Shown here: one piece after another, positions 11,981 to 24,420 of the stretch
Numbering within the stretch: the stretch's first letter is position 1
Layout: every line of letters begins with the position of its first letter
Assembly (NCBI GenBank): GCA_964020975.1
Contig: OZ026613.1
Span: forward strand, 68,910,192-68,974,191
Source: Hermodice carunculata
Lineage: Eukaryota; Annelida; Polychaeta; Eunicida; Amphinomidae
Direction of reading: 5' to 3'
DNA length: 64,000 nucleotides
Made by a program: the position numbers and the translations under genes
Notes under the pieces: model-generated
The model's database searches: none
Seen by the model: only the letters and a program-made list of their open reading frames with translations
Told to the model about the DNA's origin: nothing

Positions 11981-13929
11981 CAGGTTACTGTAGAACCCAG
12001 TTTCATAATATAAAACAGCGGAAGTAATAACACTTGATCACCAATATTATTCGCTATTGAATAAGGAATCAAGAAAATTAATAAAGCGTACAACATCGTA
12101 TGAGTTTCCCAGATTATTCACTGATGTCAGCGGATAATTGCTCATAATTTTGGATTGCGACAAATGTGAGCTAGCTGACACTGTTATTTTAGAAAATACT
12201 TTATGACTCGTTGCTTCTGAAAATGTGTTTGAAGGTGAAAGACTTTATGACACAACGTTTTGCGATACGGAATTAATTTGAATCTGGAAAGAAGTAGTGT
12301 ACGGAATTAATATTAATGTAGATTTTTATAAATATATGCTAATGTATGAATTGGGTCAATCATAGTTTTACCTCATATTTATGTGTCTTACCTTTCCAAC
12401 TCCTATTCTTAGGAATTATTCCATGTTTGTCTATGATTGATGCTGTTATTTATGCACATTTTTCTTTCTCATTCAATCATCGAACATACCTGTGCCCGTA
12501 CGTATTGTGAGATTTACCAAGTGAAAATTACATTAATTTTCAGTATCCGACAGAAATTAGATGGTATTCTCGAGAACCAGTTGCCAAGCTGAAAGTAAAA
12601 TTCAAAATAATAGGCCTAAATTCAAATTCTTTGCATCCAGATACAAAAGGCGATGAACCAACTATCCAGACGCATTATTTCACTCTCGAGGTGACAATAA
12701 ACTAGGCCATCCCTTTGAAAAATGATTACCTGAGTGAAAAATCAAACAAGATCCTAAGTTATAAAAAATGTTCAAACAACATGCTGTTCAAAATAAATTG
12801 GTCGTTAATTCGATTTTCAAACAATCCAATTTATTCCATTTTCAGACCTGAAAAATCTTATTCTTTGTTTGGAACAGTAACATTCTTTGGAAAAGGTCAC
12901 AATATGAGTATATTTGACGTATATACAAATTTATTAAATACACGGAGGCTTGCAATCACTTAGGCTATCCGAGACCCAGCATGGTAAATGAAGATGCCCA
13001 TTGAAACAATGGATGCAATTCAGTGATGAGTGTGGATACGTATATAGAAATTTATGGAGTATATTAAAAATTTAAATATTTCTTCAATAATTTAATAGCC
13101 GGAATTTTTAAAAGTATTTCGAAGCAAAAATTGAATTATATATCGCACATTTTGATACAATCTTATTATTATCTTATCATTTATATACTGACCTCAGTAT
13201 GATTTTGTCTTCTTCGTCAAACTATCTCTTTTACAGAAAATAAATTTACACAAGTCCATGATTACAATGATCGTTTGGTCCACTCAACTGGATTGTTTTT
13301 TTAAAAAAATACAAACTCGTTGACGGCCACAAACAGTACCGATAATCAAGAACGCATCAGTCGAAGATAGCAAAATGTATAAAATAAACACCCAATATTT
13401 CAAACAACCTTATCCTTTACAAAACAATCTTTTGTGAGCGTAGATTTTGGAAGACACCACCATCCAAAATTGAGAATGTTTCAATTGTTTCTGCGAGTTA
13501 CACAACCTTGACAGTTTAAAACGTTCCACCAAAAGAGCCAGGAATGTGCATAGCAAAAGGACATGCCGCTTTGTGTTTTATTTTAATTGAAATATTGGAA
13601 GACGAATAGATAACATCTAAATCTACAAGAACACAGCCAACCTGAAATTCTACAAACGTAAATTAAAAAAAAAAAAATACAGCTCACCGATCTGATTTGG
13701 TTATATATAACAACCCTTCGGTCTATTGGTCTATTTTGAAAAGTGCTCCATTTGATCGTTCATGCAATCCACACTTAGCCTGATTATACTTATTTTAGCG
13801 TTGATCATATAATCCACTGTGTATATGTACATGGCAACAAATGTAAACAGAAAAAAAAAAAAACAAACTTTGTGTGAGTGTGTGTACGTATGTATGTTGA
13901 GACATGTCAAGTAGCACTCAAATCCAATG
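11981..13929. other. No gene recognised
   Basis: AT-rich. Possibly the decayed 5' body of the retroposon at 11.8 kb for its first 200-300 bases, then single-copy DNA. There are A runs at about 13665 and 13850. A 127-codon minus-strand frame at 13731-14114 overlaps the start of the LINE and shows no family features. Confidence 0.4.
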
Positions 13930-16426
13930 AAACAATTTATCTGGGACAAAGAGAGTATTAAATGTATGAATGCTACAAAGGGGTGAATAGAGATTTTCGC
14001 CGCGTGTCCCGTCAATGTATCCAAAGTGAAGTACCCGCTAAATTTGACAAATTGAATAATATGTCCTCTGAACGTAAAATGTTGAGTTTCTGGAATGATA
14101 TAAAGAAAGTGCAACGGAAAAGGGTTACTTCGTCGTTAAGGGCTCAGCAATTTGGGAGATTATTACTCTAGTACTATGAGTGACAATAATGCTCTATGCA
14201 CCGAGGGTCATAAGAATGTTCATGATGCAGTCCAGCAGCAAGTAAAAGATGTCGAAGAATATATGAGTAACTATGGTGATAAAACTGTTATTACAACTCA
14301 TGATATTTCTGATCTATTTATGAGACTAATCAGAAACTGTTCCCCTGGCTGCGATGGAATCACTACTGAGCACTTTATATATGGAAATACTGAGATTTTG
14401 TGCCATAGATTAGCCAATCTGTACACTTTAATAATACATCATACTATTGTTCCTAGTGATCTTTGTATGGAGATAATTATACCGATTTTGAAGAAAAGTA
14501 CATTAAGTCCGAATGATACTTCTAACTTTAGGCTTATCACATTAAGCTCTGTCCATGATAAAATGATAGAACTTCTACTGTTACCTAATGAGAATATCAA
14601 TGATGTACAGTTCGGCTTCCGACCTAACCGAAGCGCAGAATTTGGTTGTGCACTCTTGAATGAGCTGGCCTGTTGTTATGATAATAGAAAGTCCCCTATA
14701 TTTGCCTGTGCGTTAGATGCAGAAAAGTGTTTCGATAGGGTTTGGCACGATGCTTTGATGTTTAAGCTTATTAATGTGATGCCCAAAACCCATTGGCTTC
14801 TATTGCATAGATGGTATAGTAATTCATATGTTTAGTTTAAACATATTTATTTATACTGGATTACCCTATAGTACATGAAATGACTAATATAATGAGTTCT
14901 CCAGACATGGAGAAAACGCACAATATATATACAGTACATACAGGACATTACAAACTATGTTACCAGATCATTTGTAAAATGTAAAATATGAATGTCGTAA
15001 TACACAAGTAAATCGGGGTAGTAATACCCAGTACAGAATATATGGTAGAGATTACGACACAAGGCATATAACTATTCACTCACTGTTGACAGGGGAAATA
15101 GGAAAACAAAACCAATAACAGTAATTGGAGCAGGTATATACAAAGATAAGTACATACATGATTACGTCACCAAGAGGTTATACATTATAATATTGACAAA
15201 AAGAAGCTTTGATGCTGTAGTCAAATGTAATGATTTGTATAGTACACCATTTAAGATCTCTGGAGGGGTAAGAGAGGGGAGTGTATTGTCTCCCAGGCTA
15301 TTCAATATATTTTTTAACGACTTATCACAACTTTTGTGTAAACAACACAGTGGGCTCCGGATCGGTAACGAAAAAGTTAAATCTTTTGCACACGCTGACG
15401 ACATTATCCTGTTACCAGATCTAACTGCATTATAATAGGCAAACATCATTTTAAATCAGAGCCAAAGTGGTCTCTTAAAGTCCAGTGTTAGAAACGAAAG
15501 ACACAGTTGATATACTTGGCGTCAGATTCTCTAGTTTTAATTCCTCCAAGAATCACATTGACGCACGGATGAGTGCCTGTCGGAGAATCTTTTACGGTCT
15601 GGCAAATGCAGGCCTTTCATATCCTGGTCTTTCAACAAATGTTAAATCTTACTTATGGAAGACCGTTTGTGTACCAGTTTTAACTTATGGGTGTAATACT
15701 GTAAGCATGACAGGATCAGTAACTAAAGACATGGAGTCACTTCAAGGTACTGCAGTCAAGCAGTTTTTAGGTATAGGGACATGATCCCATCACAGTCATT
15801 TATTGCAAGCATTGTATATTCCTACGGTCAAGAACGTTATTGACAAAAATTTTGTATCTTTTTAATCACCGCTCTTTCCTTGTAGACTCTCCTTTGAAAA
15901 AAATTCTATTAGAGCAACTTGCCAGGTGCACTGTGACCGGGTGCCTGGATAAGGGTAGTATGATCGAGAGAATTGTTCAGCTGGGGGCCTCCCCGATCCA
16001 GGTGGCTCTCCTTGGTGGAGAGCGTCGGGTCTGGGAGGACCCCCACTTTAATGCAAAGATGGGTGTAGTTGACTCCCTCAGATATTTAACTGCTCTGGAT
16101 AATTTCATAAAACCATGGTCGGAGAAGCATGTACTCGCTGTCCTGCTGACGCGTGCCTTCTGATGTTGTGCATCTAGGACGCGCCGGTGAGTGGGGGTGG
16201 CGCTACTGGGCGATGCTCCTCCGCCCTCGACACGTCTATTTTAAGGAGCCTTGCTGTGATGGCGATTATTCTTGGTTCTGTATATTTCATTTTTGTGGTA
16301 AAGCATAAATGAGTGTACTGCTTTCAGGTGCTTTGTCTTGCGAAATGGGAACATTGTATTTATGAATTACTGTATTCTGATCTCTAAGTGTGACTACTTT
16401 TTATGTATTCTTCATTTTTTATGGAG

Positions 16427-16496
<70 letters not shown>

Positions 16497-16497
16497 T
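13930..16497 (+). mobile_element. LINE with reverse transcriptase, 5'-truncated, interrupted
   Basis: The most complete retrotransposon in the window. Frame 13962-14171 gives the pre-RT linker (VNRDFRRVSRQ, then FWNDIKKVQRKRV). Frame 14152-14835 gives RT: SPGCDGITTEHF, PSDLCMEIIIPILKKS, FRLITLSSVHDKMIE, QFGFRPNRSAEF and motif A ALDAEKCFDRVWHD. After a 365-base insertion, frame 15193-15435 continues with motif B GVREGSVLSPRLFNIFFNDL and motif C FAHADDIILL, where the usual Tyr of YADD is His. Frames 15485-15784 (DILGVRFSS, KTVCVPVLTYGCN) and 15840-16163 are the thumb and C-terminus. A 3' UTR of about 265 bases ends in a (TAA)n tail at 16429-16497. The endonuclease domain is absent. At least three frame breaks plus the insertion make it non-functional. 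RT of this kind makes cDNA by target-primed reverse transcription. Clade is not certain. Confidence 0.9.
14831..15197 (-). mobile_element. Retroposon inserted into the LINE's RT domain
   Basis: The RT reading frame stops in HRWYSNS at about 14825 and resumes as SFDAVVKCND at about 15200. The intervening ~365 bases begin TTTAGTTTAAACATATTTAT and CTGGATTACCCTATAGTACA, matching the element at 11.8 kb. It lies in reverse orientation to its host LINE, with its AAATA-type tail at the low-coordinate end. A clear target-site duplication is not visible, and ends may be off by about 10 bases. It must be younger than the host LINE copy. Confidence 0.75.
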
Positions 16498-17208
16498 AAT
16501 TTACTCCGTCTCAAAGCCAAGCGCAACGCACAAGTGAATCTGAGTGACAAATGGACAATCCTATGAAAAAGATCTTAATTCTTGTTATTGCAGCCATTAC
16601 AAATGAAAACCCACCTTTCAGAATGATAATTTTTGTTATGATTGATTAACTGATTTTGTTATTTCTCCAAAACTGGAGAACGTATGAAATATATAAAACT
16701 CGTGGTACAAGAGCATATCAATATGTTATGACATTACAAATACTTCATAAAATTAATTCCTCAGGCAGATTATAGTAAATACTTAAAATATATGTTATAA
16801 TGCCAAAATGAATCAACCAATGCACAACATAAGCTTAATACTGAAACTGTAGATAAATCAGAACCAAAACGGAAAAAAATGTTTGATGCAAAAGTCACAA
16901 CGAGTTTCTCTTAAACGTCAGTGTGAATGTCGGATCATGCATCGTTGGAAGACTCCTTCTGCATGCTATAAGCGCGATGGCTGGGATTGCTCTTTTTTTT
17001 TGGGGGGGAGGGGTTGTTTTGGTTTTTTGTGGGGTTTTTGTTTGTTTGTTTGTTTTGGTTTTTTGTATTTGTTTTGTTTTAGACGAATCTGGCAATGATT
17101 TGCGGAAGAGATATATTCAGGAAGATTGCTTCTCGCGTATATTCCCATAGTGCAAAACATTAATGAGAATGTAATGCGAAGCAGAACAATTTCTTTCTCA
17201 TTGATCGT

Positions 17209-17210
<2 letters not shown>
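16498..17210. other. No gene recognised; T/G-rich low complexity at 16990-17090
   Basis: AT-rich single-copy DNA followed by a T/G-rich stretch with GTTT units. Frames through it are low-complexity artefacts. Confidence 0.5.

Positions 17211-17291
<81 letters not shown>
17211..17291. repeat. (TA)n microsatellite
   Basis: About 80 bases of uninterrupted TA, with no inverted flanks of the kind seen around the TA run at 5.4 kb. Confidence 0.95.
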
Positions 17292-17293
<2 letters not shown>

Positions 17294-17484
17294 ATCATGA
17301 TGGGTAGTCGAAATACAGATCTCCACGAGGAGTCGCCGCACACATGCTGGAAGAATATCTTCTATGCGGGTCCCTCTGCCAAAACTTCCACTGCATATGC
17401 AATGAGGAGGCAACATGACCTTCTCCTTGCATGCAACAGCAGTTTGACCAACACAACGAAAAGGGTCATTCACTTCTGACAACC

Positions 17485-17545
17485 CAAATGTTGTAATAGT
17501 TAAGACTCGTCGCTCAGGTTTGAATCACGCTGGATCCCTTGAGTT
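17485..17545 (+). repeat. Possible tRNA-derived SINE relic
   Basis: TGTTGTAATAGTTAAGAC resembles a box A region and GGTTTGAATCACG (17518-17530) a box B, about 30 bases apart, as in tRNA-headed SINEs. There is no acceptor stem closing into a cloverleaf, so it is not a tRNA gene. Chance resemblance is possible. Confidence 0.3.
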
Positions 17546-19620
17546 TTTGTGAAAATGAGGAGGACACCTCAAATGTCTAAGGCCAACTGCCGCAAATAGT
17601 CTCAAAGATAAAAGAAATTAAGCATTGATTCAACTGGAGTTATTGACTATTAAACCACTGGTAGGGAAAATAGAAACATGATATAATCACAGTGGCCCGT
17701 GAATTCCAACCTGTATCACTCATTCAACACACAAGATTGCGCAAAAAAAAAAAAAAAAAAAAAAAAGTTCCGGTCGAGTTCACTGGCCCTACATGCAGAC
17801 ACAAATCGGGGAGATTCCTGTTCACTGATATACAGTGCATTGAATCAATTTAGAGGAAAAGCGGGAACTTCCAAAATCTTCTCTGTCGTGTGCTGCTTCA
17901 TGGTATGAAATGTAAGGACAATATGCACATGTATACAACGTATATGGCAGAAGACAGCCTTTTTCACAGTTTGAAACACGTGCACCGCGTCGAATTTTTG
18001 AAACACAGCAGACATTTTGTGTTGGCTTTTACAACCACATGACACTTACTCATACACATATTTCTGTCGTAGAACCTGTCTCCTTAGTCAACTCCTTGCT
18101 CTGGGCGTCCGTCGAGCCAAGTAATACATCAAAGGTATCAGTGACGTCTGTTGAGGGGACAACTGTGGAACCAAGGAGTATTTTTTCTCATCAAAATACA
18201 ACAGCTTACTGAAAATTCAAGCAGTGGCCAAGAACGGATGACGTAATATATTCATACATGCAAATTTATAAACAGCGAATGTTAAATGCATGTGTAAGAT
18301 GTCAGTCAGAAATTTGGTTCGATACCTGGCTGCTGCTGTTGCATAGTGATGAATAATTGCTGAAAATTTAACTGTTCAATGCCCGTCAGAGATTTACAGG
18401 GCTGTTGCGTCATTACCAGAGTAAGGGGTACACAGTTATAAATTTCATCAAAGTAGGCTATTCATTCGTAGAAGGGACACTTCAATGCATGAATTTTTCT
18501 TCACAACCGTTCTCCGATGTAGATACATCCTCTCTGGCAAACTTTGTGGCTAATCGCTCCTGAGAGGAACGCATTTTCCCAGAACAATAATCAGCAGTTA
18601 TGTATGTCCTGTCATTGGCATCATGATGGACCATTGATTTTTGTGTTGAAGATCAATTCCTTGCAAATTAACCCCATTGCGCTTTTTTGTGAAGGGGTAC
18701 TTTTTCTTGTAAAATTATACAGTATCTCAAAAAGGCGCGAAAGGTGTGGATTCAACTTCAGCTTTCAAAGGAAGTCAGTTTGCTTTATTTCGTCTAACAG
18801 TATACAATATACAGGATATCATGATAGATAATATATGCACAAACGGAAACCCAAATATGAAAGCATGACGAATCTGCTACCAGTAACTGTAAGTTGTAGG
18901 CCTAAGCGACCATTATATTTCATTCATAGCGGTGACAGACCTTTTTTTTCCCATGTCCTTATCGTTGCGAGTTTCATTAACGCAATAACATTGTTACACT
19001 AATTTCCACGCCAAAATATTTTGATCTTATTGCAAAGAACACCGGTAACAGTATGTTGAAGTCTCATTGCTCTCTTAACAAATTAGCAATATGCGTGTTC
19101 CTATCGTGTAGGAGCTCCGCGTGATGACATACATGATAGTGGTAGTGGTTCTAGGCTCACCCTACACCATCTTATTAGCACGAATGATTGACTGTACAGA
19201 TGAATATATAATACTTTATTGCAGATAAGGCCCTATGTGGACCATTACACACATACAGATGCTCCAGGTTCACCCTCTCTTCACGCTCGCTCTCTCTCTC
19301 TTCCGCCACCCCCCCTTCCCCCATAGGGCCTTTTGGCACGGATGTGTGAGTGTGACTGACTAAACGTTACGAGCGCCTGTGGTCCTGGGGTAAAGTTGTA
19401 AGTCTTATTTGATGGCGTTCATGCACCTGTGTAAACTTTTTTTTTTTGGGGGGGGGGGGATATCCCCAATATAGTTACCACTTGTGTAAAAAAAAAATAA
19501 TAAAACAAGGTAACTGAATTTATGCAAGTCCTGTACTTTCCTGGTCATAGAAGGAACAATCTTTTTTTTGTAACATGACCAATCAGTTGAATCTACCATT
19601 CCGCATCCCAATGTCAGATA
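17546..19620. other. No gene recognised
   Basis: Contains a run of about 25 A just to the left of 17767, a CT-rich stretch near 19285 and homopolymers near 19438 (T then G). No ORF with family features. Confidence 0.45.

Positions 19621-19664
<44 letters not shown>
19621..19664. repeat. (TA)n microsatellite
   Basis: About 44 bases of AT/TA repeat. Confidence 0.9.
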
Positions 19665-19666
<2 letters not shown>

Positions 19667-19919
19667 TACAACCTTGCATGCATGTTGATTTGTCAAATAA
19701 ACAATCATGAACATAAACTTTTATCACTTTTTTGTTTAAAATTGTATCTCGTTGCTTTGTCTTGTCATTTTATTGTTTCTAGCCGCAATAGAAGATCATC
19801 AGCAAATAAATTCAGGTACGCGTCAAGATTTTATGCAGACACTCTAAGAACAAAAATCCTTCACCTTGTCACAAATATGGCATATATTTAGGTACTAGTA
19901 TTTTAAGCATCATAAGATA

Positions 19920-20445
19920 TGGGGTTCTTCACAGAACATTTAAGGTTCTTCACAACTCTCACACAAAGACTCTTTAGGGAACCTTTTGTGGGTTCTTCAT
20001 CCAAGTATCATTTTGGAATGCAATGAGTAAGCACTCAGTAAAAACATACGAGTCGTTGGCCTAACTTTTTGACATAATTCTGCCAAATTAGCCATTTTTT
20101 GTCGTGGCTAGTTATTAAACACGCCTATTATGCATTAATAAAACAGATGAAGTGCCTATTATGCATTGATAAAACAACAGATGAAGTTCCAATTACACAA
20201 TTTGAATAATTCGCTTTTGCCGCAACTTTTGATTGGTTTAGACTTAAGCTATGTATTTAATCCACATTGTAAAGAAATGCCAATAATATGAAGTGAGTAT
20301 CAAGTTTGGCAAAGTTACCAAAGTTTACTCGGGAAGCATGTATAGACGATCTTATTGCAACAATTTGACAGGTATTCCCAAATATTTATGCGTGTGTGTG
20401 TTCATGTGTGATTGAAATTACACGGGTGAAGAACCTTTCTCGTTG
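19920..20445. repeat. Possible non-autonomous element with GGTTCTTCAC ends
   Basis: AAGGTTCTTCAC at 19942 and its reverse complement GTGAAGAACCTTT at about 20426 bracket about 490 bases. Extra GGTTCTTCA copies lie at 19922 and 19991. A short inverted terminus plus subterminal repeats would suit a MITE, but no target-site duplication is evident and the inside is featureless. Confidence 0.3.
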
Positions 20446-20678
20446 GAAAATATAAATATGCGCTGTCGCTTTGCCTTCCATTCTTCGTGTAACTCAGATA
20501 ACAAATAGAGAGGCATCCATGCAGGCTTCTTTTTCAAAGTAGGGCAGGAGTGATCAATCCAGAATAGAGAAAACAAAAGTGGACAACAGGTAGTAATGGT
20601 AAATGTAAGGTATGTAGACAAGAGACAGATGAGACAGTGGATCATTAGCTGTGGTGGTGTGATGCATATAGAGAGATA

Positions 20679-20878
20679 NNNNNNNNNNNNNNNNNNNNNN
20701 NNNNNNNNNNNNNNNNNNNNNNNNNNNNNNNNNNNNNNNNNNNNNNNNNNNNNNNNNNNNNNNNNNNNNNNNNNNNNNNNNNNNNNNNNNNNNNNNNNNN
20801 NNNNNNNNNNNNNNNNNNNNNNNNNNNNNNNNNNNNNNNNNNNNNNNNNNNNNNNNNNNNNNNNNNNNNNNNNNNNNN
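20679..20878. other. Assembly gap (200 N)
   Basis: Exactly 200 N. A second gap in this window has the same length, so this is probably a placeholder and not a measured distance. GACA/GATA-like sequence abuts it on the left. Confidence 0.98.
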
Positions 20879-21485
20879 AAAGAAGCATATTTTCAGAAAG
20901 TAGCACAGGGAAGACTATAATAACAGGGGTCTAGAAGAGGTTCAGTGTTTAGAGGAAGAGGAACATGTAGCATGGATTTTAGGTTTGAAGGCTGGCTTTC
21001 TGGGAGGCAGGAAAGGCACTAAAGTGGACAGGACTACCTGGTAGGGTGCTGGAAGAAAAGAAATGAATTGATAGGGCTTGACAGCGACAGGGTAAATTAG
21101 AATTTCAGAGTGCAGGGAGGAGAGGGAATGGTGGTAGCCCTTATAAGGGGTCCCATGGGGTGCCCCATGGGAAATGCCTGAGCCTTAGAGGCGGGGATAG
21201 GGTGAGGGAAGGTTTTTTTGCTTTGTTTTGTGTGTTTCATTTTTGTTTTGTTTTTGTTTTTTTTAATGGGGGGGGGGGGGTATATCCAGGGCCAGGGGGC
21301 CACCACAGCTGTGAGAGAGTGAGGTGGACCCTTTGCCTCGGCTCTGGTCCTGGAAAACATGGCAGCACGAGCTGATTAGGATAACCATAGTTTCCTCCAC
21401 CTCATCTATTTTTCTTTTCTTTCCTTTACTTTTTCCTAGGCCACCTGTGTCACACAGGACCGCGGCACATAAGCGGAGAGCCACA
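20879..21485. other. No gene recognised; G-rich low complexity
   Basis: Purine-rich sequence with GGGAGG tracts, a (TTTTG)n patch near 21235-21265 and a 12-base G run near 21270. Confidence 0.45.
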
Positions 21486-21486
21486 G

Positions 21487-21539
<53 letters not shown>

Positions 21540-21575
21540 GATAAGATAATTATAATTATCATTATTATTATCTTG
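21486..21575. repeat. (ATT)n microsatellite
   Basis: About 55 bases of ATT units to 21540, then a degenerate AT/TTA continuation to about 21575. Confidence 0.9.
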
Positions 21576-21619
21576 GGCCTTTCTTAATCCTTTCATAACA
21601 TTTTTGATATCAGATAATG

Positions 21620-22020
21620 TATATTATATAAAGGGGGGGCAGCCTGTCGTACCTGAGGATAAAGAATATCAGGGGCATAACCAGCCCCCTATATTCGCGA
21701 GTGTTCCACCCTGAAGTTGTGGAGCAAATATTATGTGATGGCACGCCACAGGCGCGAAGCTTTTGCTAGGGGGGGTCCAGGGGCATGCTCCCCCGGGAAA
21801 TTTTTTGGAAAAAGGACTTTAAAAATAGCATTTCTAGCAATTTTGAGCACTATTTTCGCATTTTCCTTACATCCAAGAAAACATTAGTTTTACATTCATT
21901 TTTACATTTAAAAGCTCTATTTTGCTGAGAAAATATACCAAGTCAAGCCATATTTTCCAACACAAAATTTAACCTTCCTAGTAGCTATGCCGTTGGGTGG
22001 GGAGTCTGAGTCACAAAACC
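21620..22020. repeat. Probable dispersed repeat with GGGGTCCAGGGGCATG core
   Basis: The words GGGGCATAACCAGCCCCC, GGCGCGAAGC and GGGGTCCAGGGGCATGCTCC then CCCGGGAAATTTTTT form the GC-rich cassette I associate with a widespread invertebrate repeat. There is only one copy in this window, so the call rests on recollection. The core is partly self-complementary. Confidence 0.35.
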
Positions 22021-22639
22021 CCTGATCCCTCCTTTCTTGATTACAGGTATGCACGGGGCTGGGCAAATACACAGACGAAGCTATGATAGAGAGCTAAGCA
22101 AGATGGTCTGGGAAATTTTCCACATAATAGTGACCATTCAGATCAAATCGATCTGGTGGATTTGAAGGGGGAAATGTAGAGTTATATGTACATTATGAAT
22201 CCTGCAGATCCACATACATATTTTACGGACAGGAATTTATGAATTCCATCCCATGGACACAAGATCTTTGTATCTGATACCCTTTCCACTTTTTTTTCTA
22301 ATACATGCACCCAAATTTACAACAACGGTGCCAACAACTCAAAAAGAAATGTACGGCATACGACAACATTTTTTAATTGATTAAACTCGTGACTCAAAAG
22401 TTATTCTTCAGCAATTTTCTTATATTGCACTTCGTTGCATCAGAGAAGATTGTTGAAGCAGTTTACACGACATCCAAACGACGGTGTGCAAGTTTTGATG
22501 CACAGAAGCTACATAATGACTATTCAGATTCATTTATTGTACTTCAGTGAGCCACAGACTCTTTGTACGTAATACGGATCCAGAAAATAAAGTTGACATA
22601 ATAATATGTGAGAGAAAAGATATCAATGTATTCATTTTC

Positions 22640-23615
22640 TTAACCTTATTATGAGGTTGAGAACTGTTTCCGTACCAAAATACAATTATATATGTGAGCT
22701 TCCCGGTTTATTCAAACTTATAACATTTTGTACACTCATCAATGCATTAAACTTTTCATATGACGGATAAAAAAAGTACTTCTTTGCTAAGAACGTCAGC
22801 CTTCAAGATTGATACAAATTACAAATCATCACTATGTGATACTCATCTTCTACCATATTCATACCATGTTTTATACAAAATTCACATAAATGGTCCTGAG
22901 CTTCTAAATTTTGTCTACGACAGATCTCTTTTTAAATCATGAGTAGAACACCTTAATCGTGCTAAAGCAATCCTGTGTCTTTCCCATGTTACACAATCTT
23001 AATCTATTTCTCTGTCTAATAAGGATTTAAAACCACAATAAGTGACACATAATGGTAATCTGTCACATTCTCCAAGTACTGCATGGTTTGTAGTTTGGGA
23101 CCGTAATTTTAGAACAAATTTACATTATTTTCTTTGAACTTTCTCTATACTATCATAATACTTAAATCCCCACACCTTGGCAGTGTATGTTAAAATTGGT
23201 GTTACCATTTTATCCTTAAGCAACCATTGTACTTAAAGTGTCTTAATTTATGCAACAGATTTGCGTGCTTGGTCAGCGAGTGTATTGATTGCTTTGGTCC
23301 ATTTTAATCTTGATGAAGATATTATACCCAAGTATTTATAATGATACTATATCCATTTTCTGCCCATTGAATGTCCATTAATCATCCATCCTTACCGGTC
23401 CTCCTATTCTAAACGCAATAATATTTAAGTTGAAATGTTCATATTTAGACTAAATTTTAAGCAGAATTTGTTCAGAGTATTTAACTTTTTTTTTTTTTTG
23501 CAATAATGCCTACTGTATCGTTTGATAAAGTTAAATCATCTGCATATAAAAGTAACCCAATACTGTCTATATTCGCTGAAATGAATATGCCTTCACATCC
23601 TTCGCTTTTCATGAT
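22640..23615 (-). mobile_element. Decayed LINE: RT motif C to C-terminal zinc-knuckle-like part
   Basis: Read on the minus strand from about 23600: GIFISANIDSIG, then the catalytic LLLYADDLTLSNDTVG (YADD codons at 23546-23535). This runs into decayed thumb sequence (KYEHFNLNI, WTFNGQKMD) and, after many breaks, a C-terminal part with CEFC (22886-22875), then EDEYHIVMICNLYQS and FFYPSYEKFNALM. The CxxC...H-x4-C pattern with EDExH is typical of the C-terminus of several LINE families. Many stops and frame changes across about 1 kb make this older than the copies at 2.4 and 38.2 kb. The 5' end is lost upstream of YADD, and the 3' limit is approximate. Confidence 0.8.
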
Positions 23616-24420
23616 CTACATACTGACTATTCACTACACATACCTCACTCATTGTAGTTTTGCTTGTTTCACACATATTTGTGTCTTTGCATGTATACAC
23701 ACAAATACAGTTGGATTAATAATCTTTGCCTTTTACATATAACTTAAACTTAATTGACATTGTTAGAGGTATAGTGTAAACGTATCGGCCTACATAACAT
23801 ATAACACGTACACACACGCACATTTAAAAAAAAAAAAAAAAATGAAAAGAGACACAAATAAAAGTATATAGCACAAAGTGACACACGTGTGGGTGTACCC
23901 GGGATTTATTTTACATGGATCACCCAACAAAAAACAGAGTGTTCCTTCCGTAAAGTTCGAAGATTCCTTCAGCAAATTTCAGGATAAGCCATGGTGGCTC
24001 TGTATGCACGGCTTTAGGTTACCCACTTTCACTTCCGTACCATCGAGAGCTCATCGAGGCTTCCCAGTTATGTCAATAGATCGTTCTTGAACACAGTAAA
24101 TATACATGTGACGTGTGTTACCTAGGTTAGATGCAGCCGCAGTTCTGTGATTTTAAAGGAATCCAGGATTCAGTTGGGGTTGGGGTTGCGGTTACAGTTG
24201 CAGTTGGATGGAGGAATAAGGAAGACGGGCCGTCAATAATTTTGCCCTCCAACCTCTTGCGCGCTCAACCCCAACCATAATTTTACTAAGATGATGTCAT
24301 ACAAAAAAATCACAAGGTATACATTTAGAATGCATGTACAGCTAGAATATTCATGGCCTTATTTTGTCTGATGATGAATTACACTGGTCTCAAAACACAT
24401 TTCCTGGTATTTTTTGCGTT
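23616..24420. other. No gene recognised; G-rich GGTTGG patch
   Basis: Includes an A run (23827) and a (GTTGGG/GTTGCG) patch at about 24174-24210. No supported exon. Confidence 0.45.

Noticed and set aside
17485-17545. tRNA gene
   Set aside because: A and B boxes only approximately present, with no cloverleaf.
20418-20934. Frames spanning the N gap at 20.7 kb (and likewise at 47.7-48.2 kb)
   Set aside because: Most of their length is N. No real coding evidence on either side.
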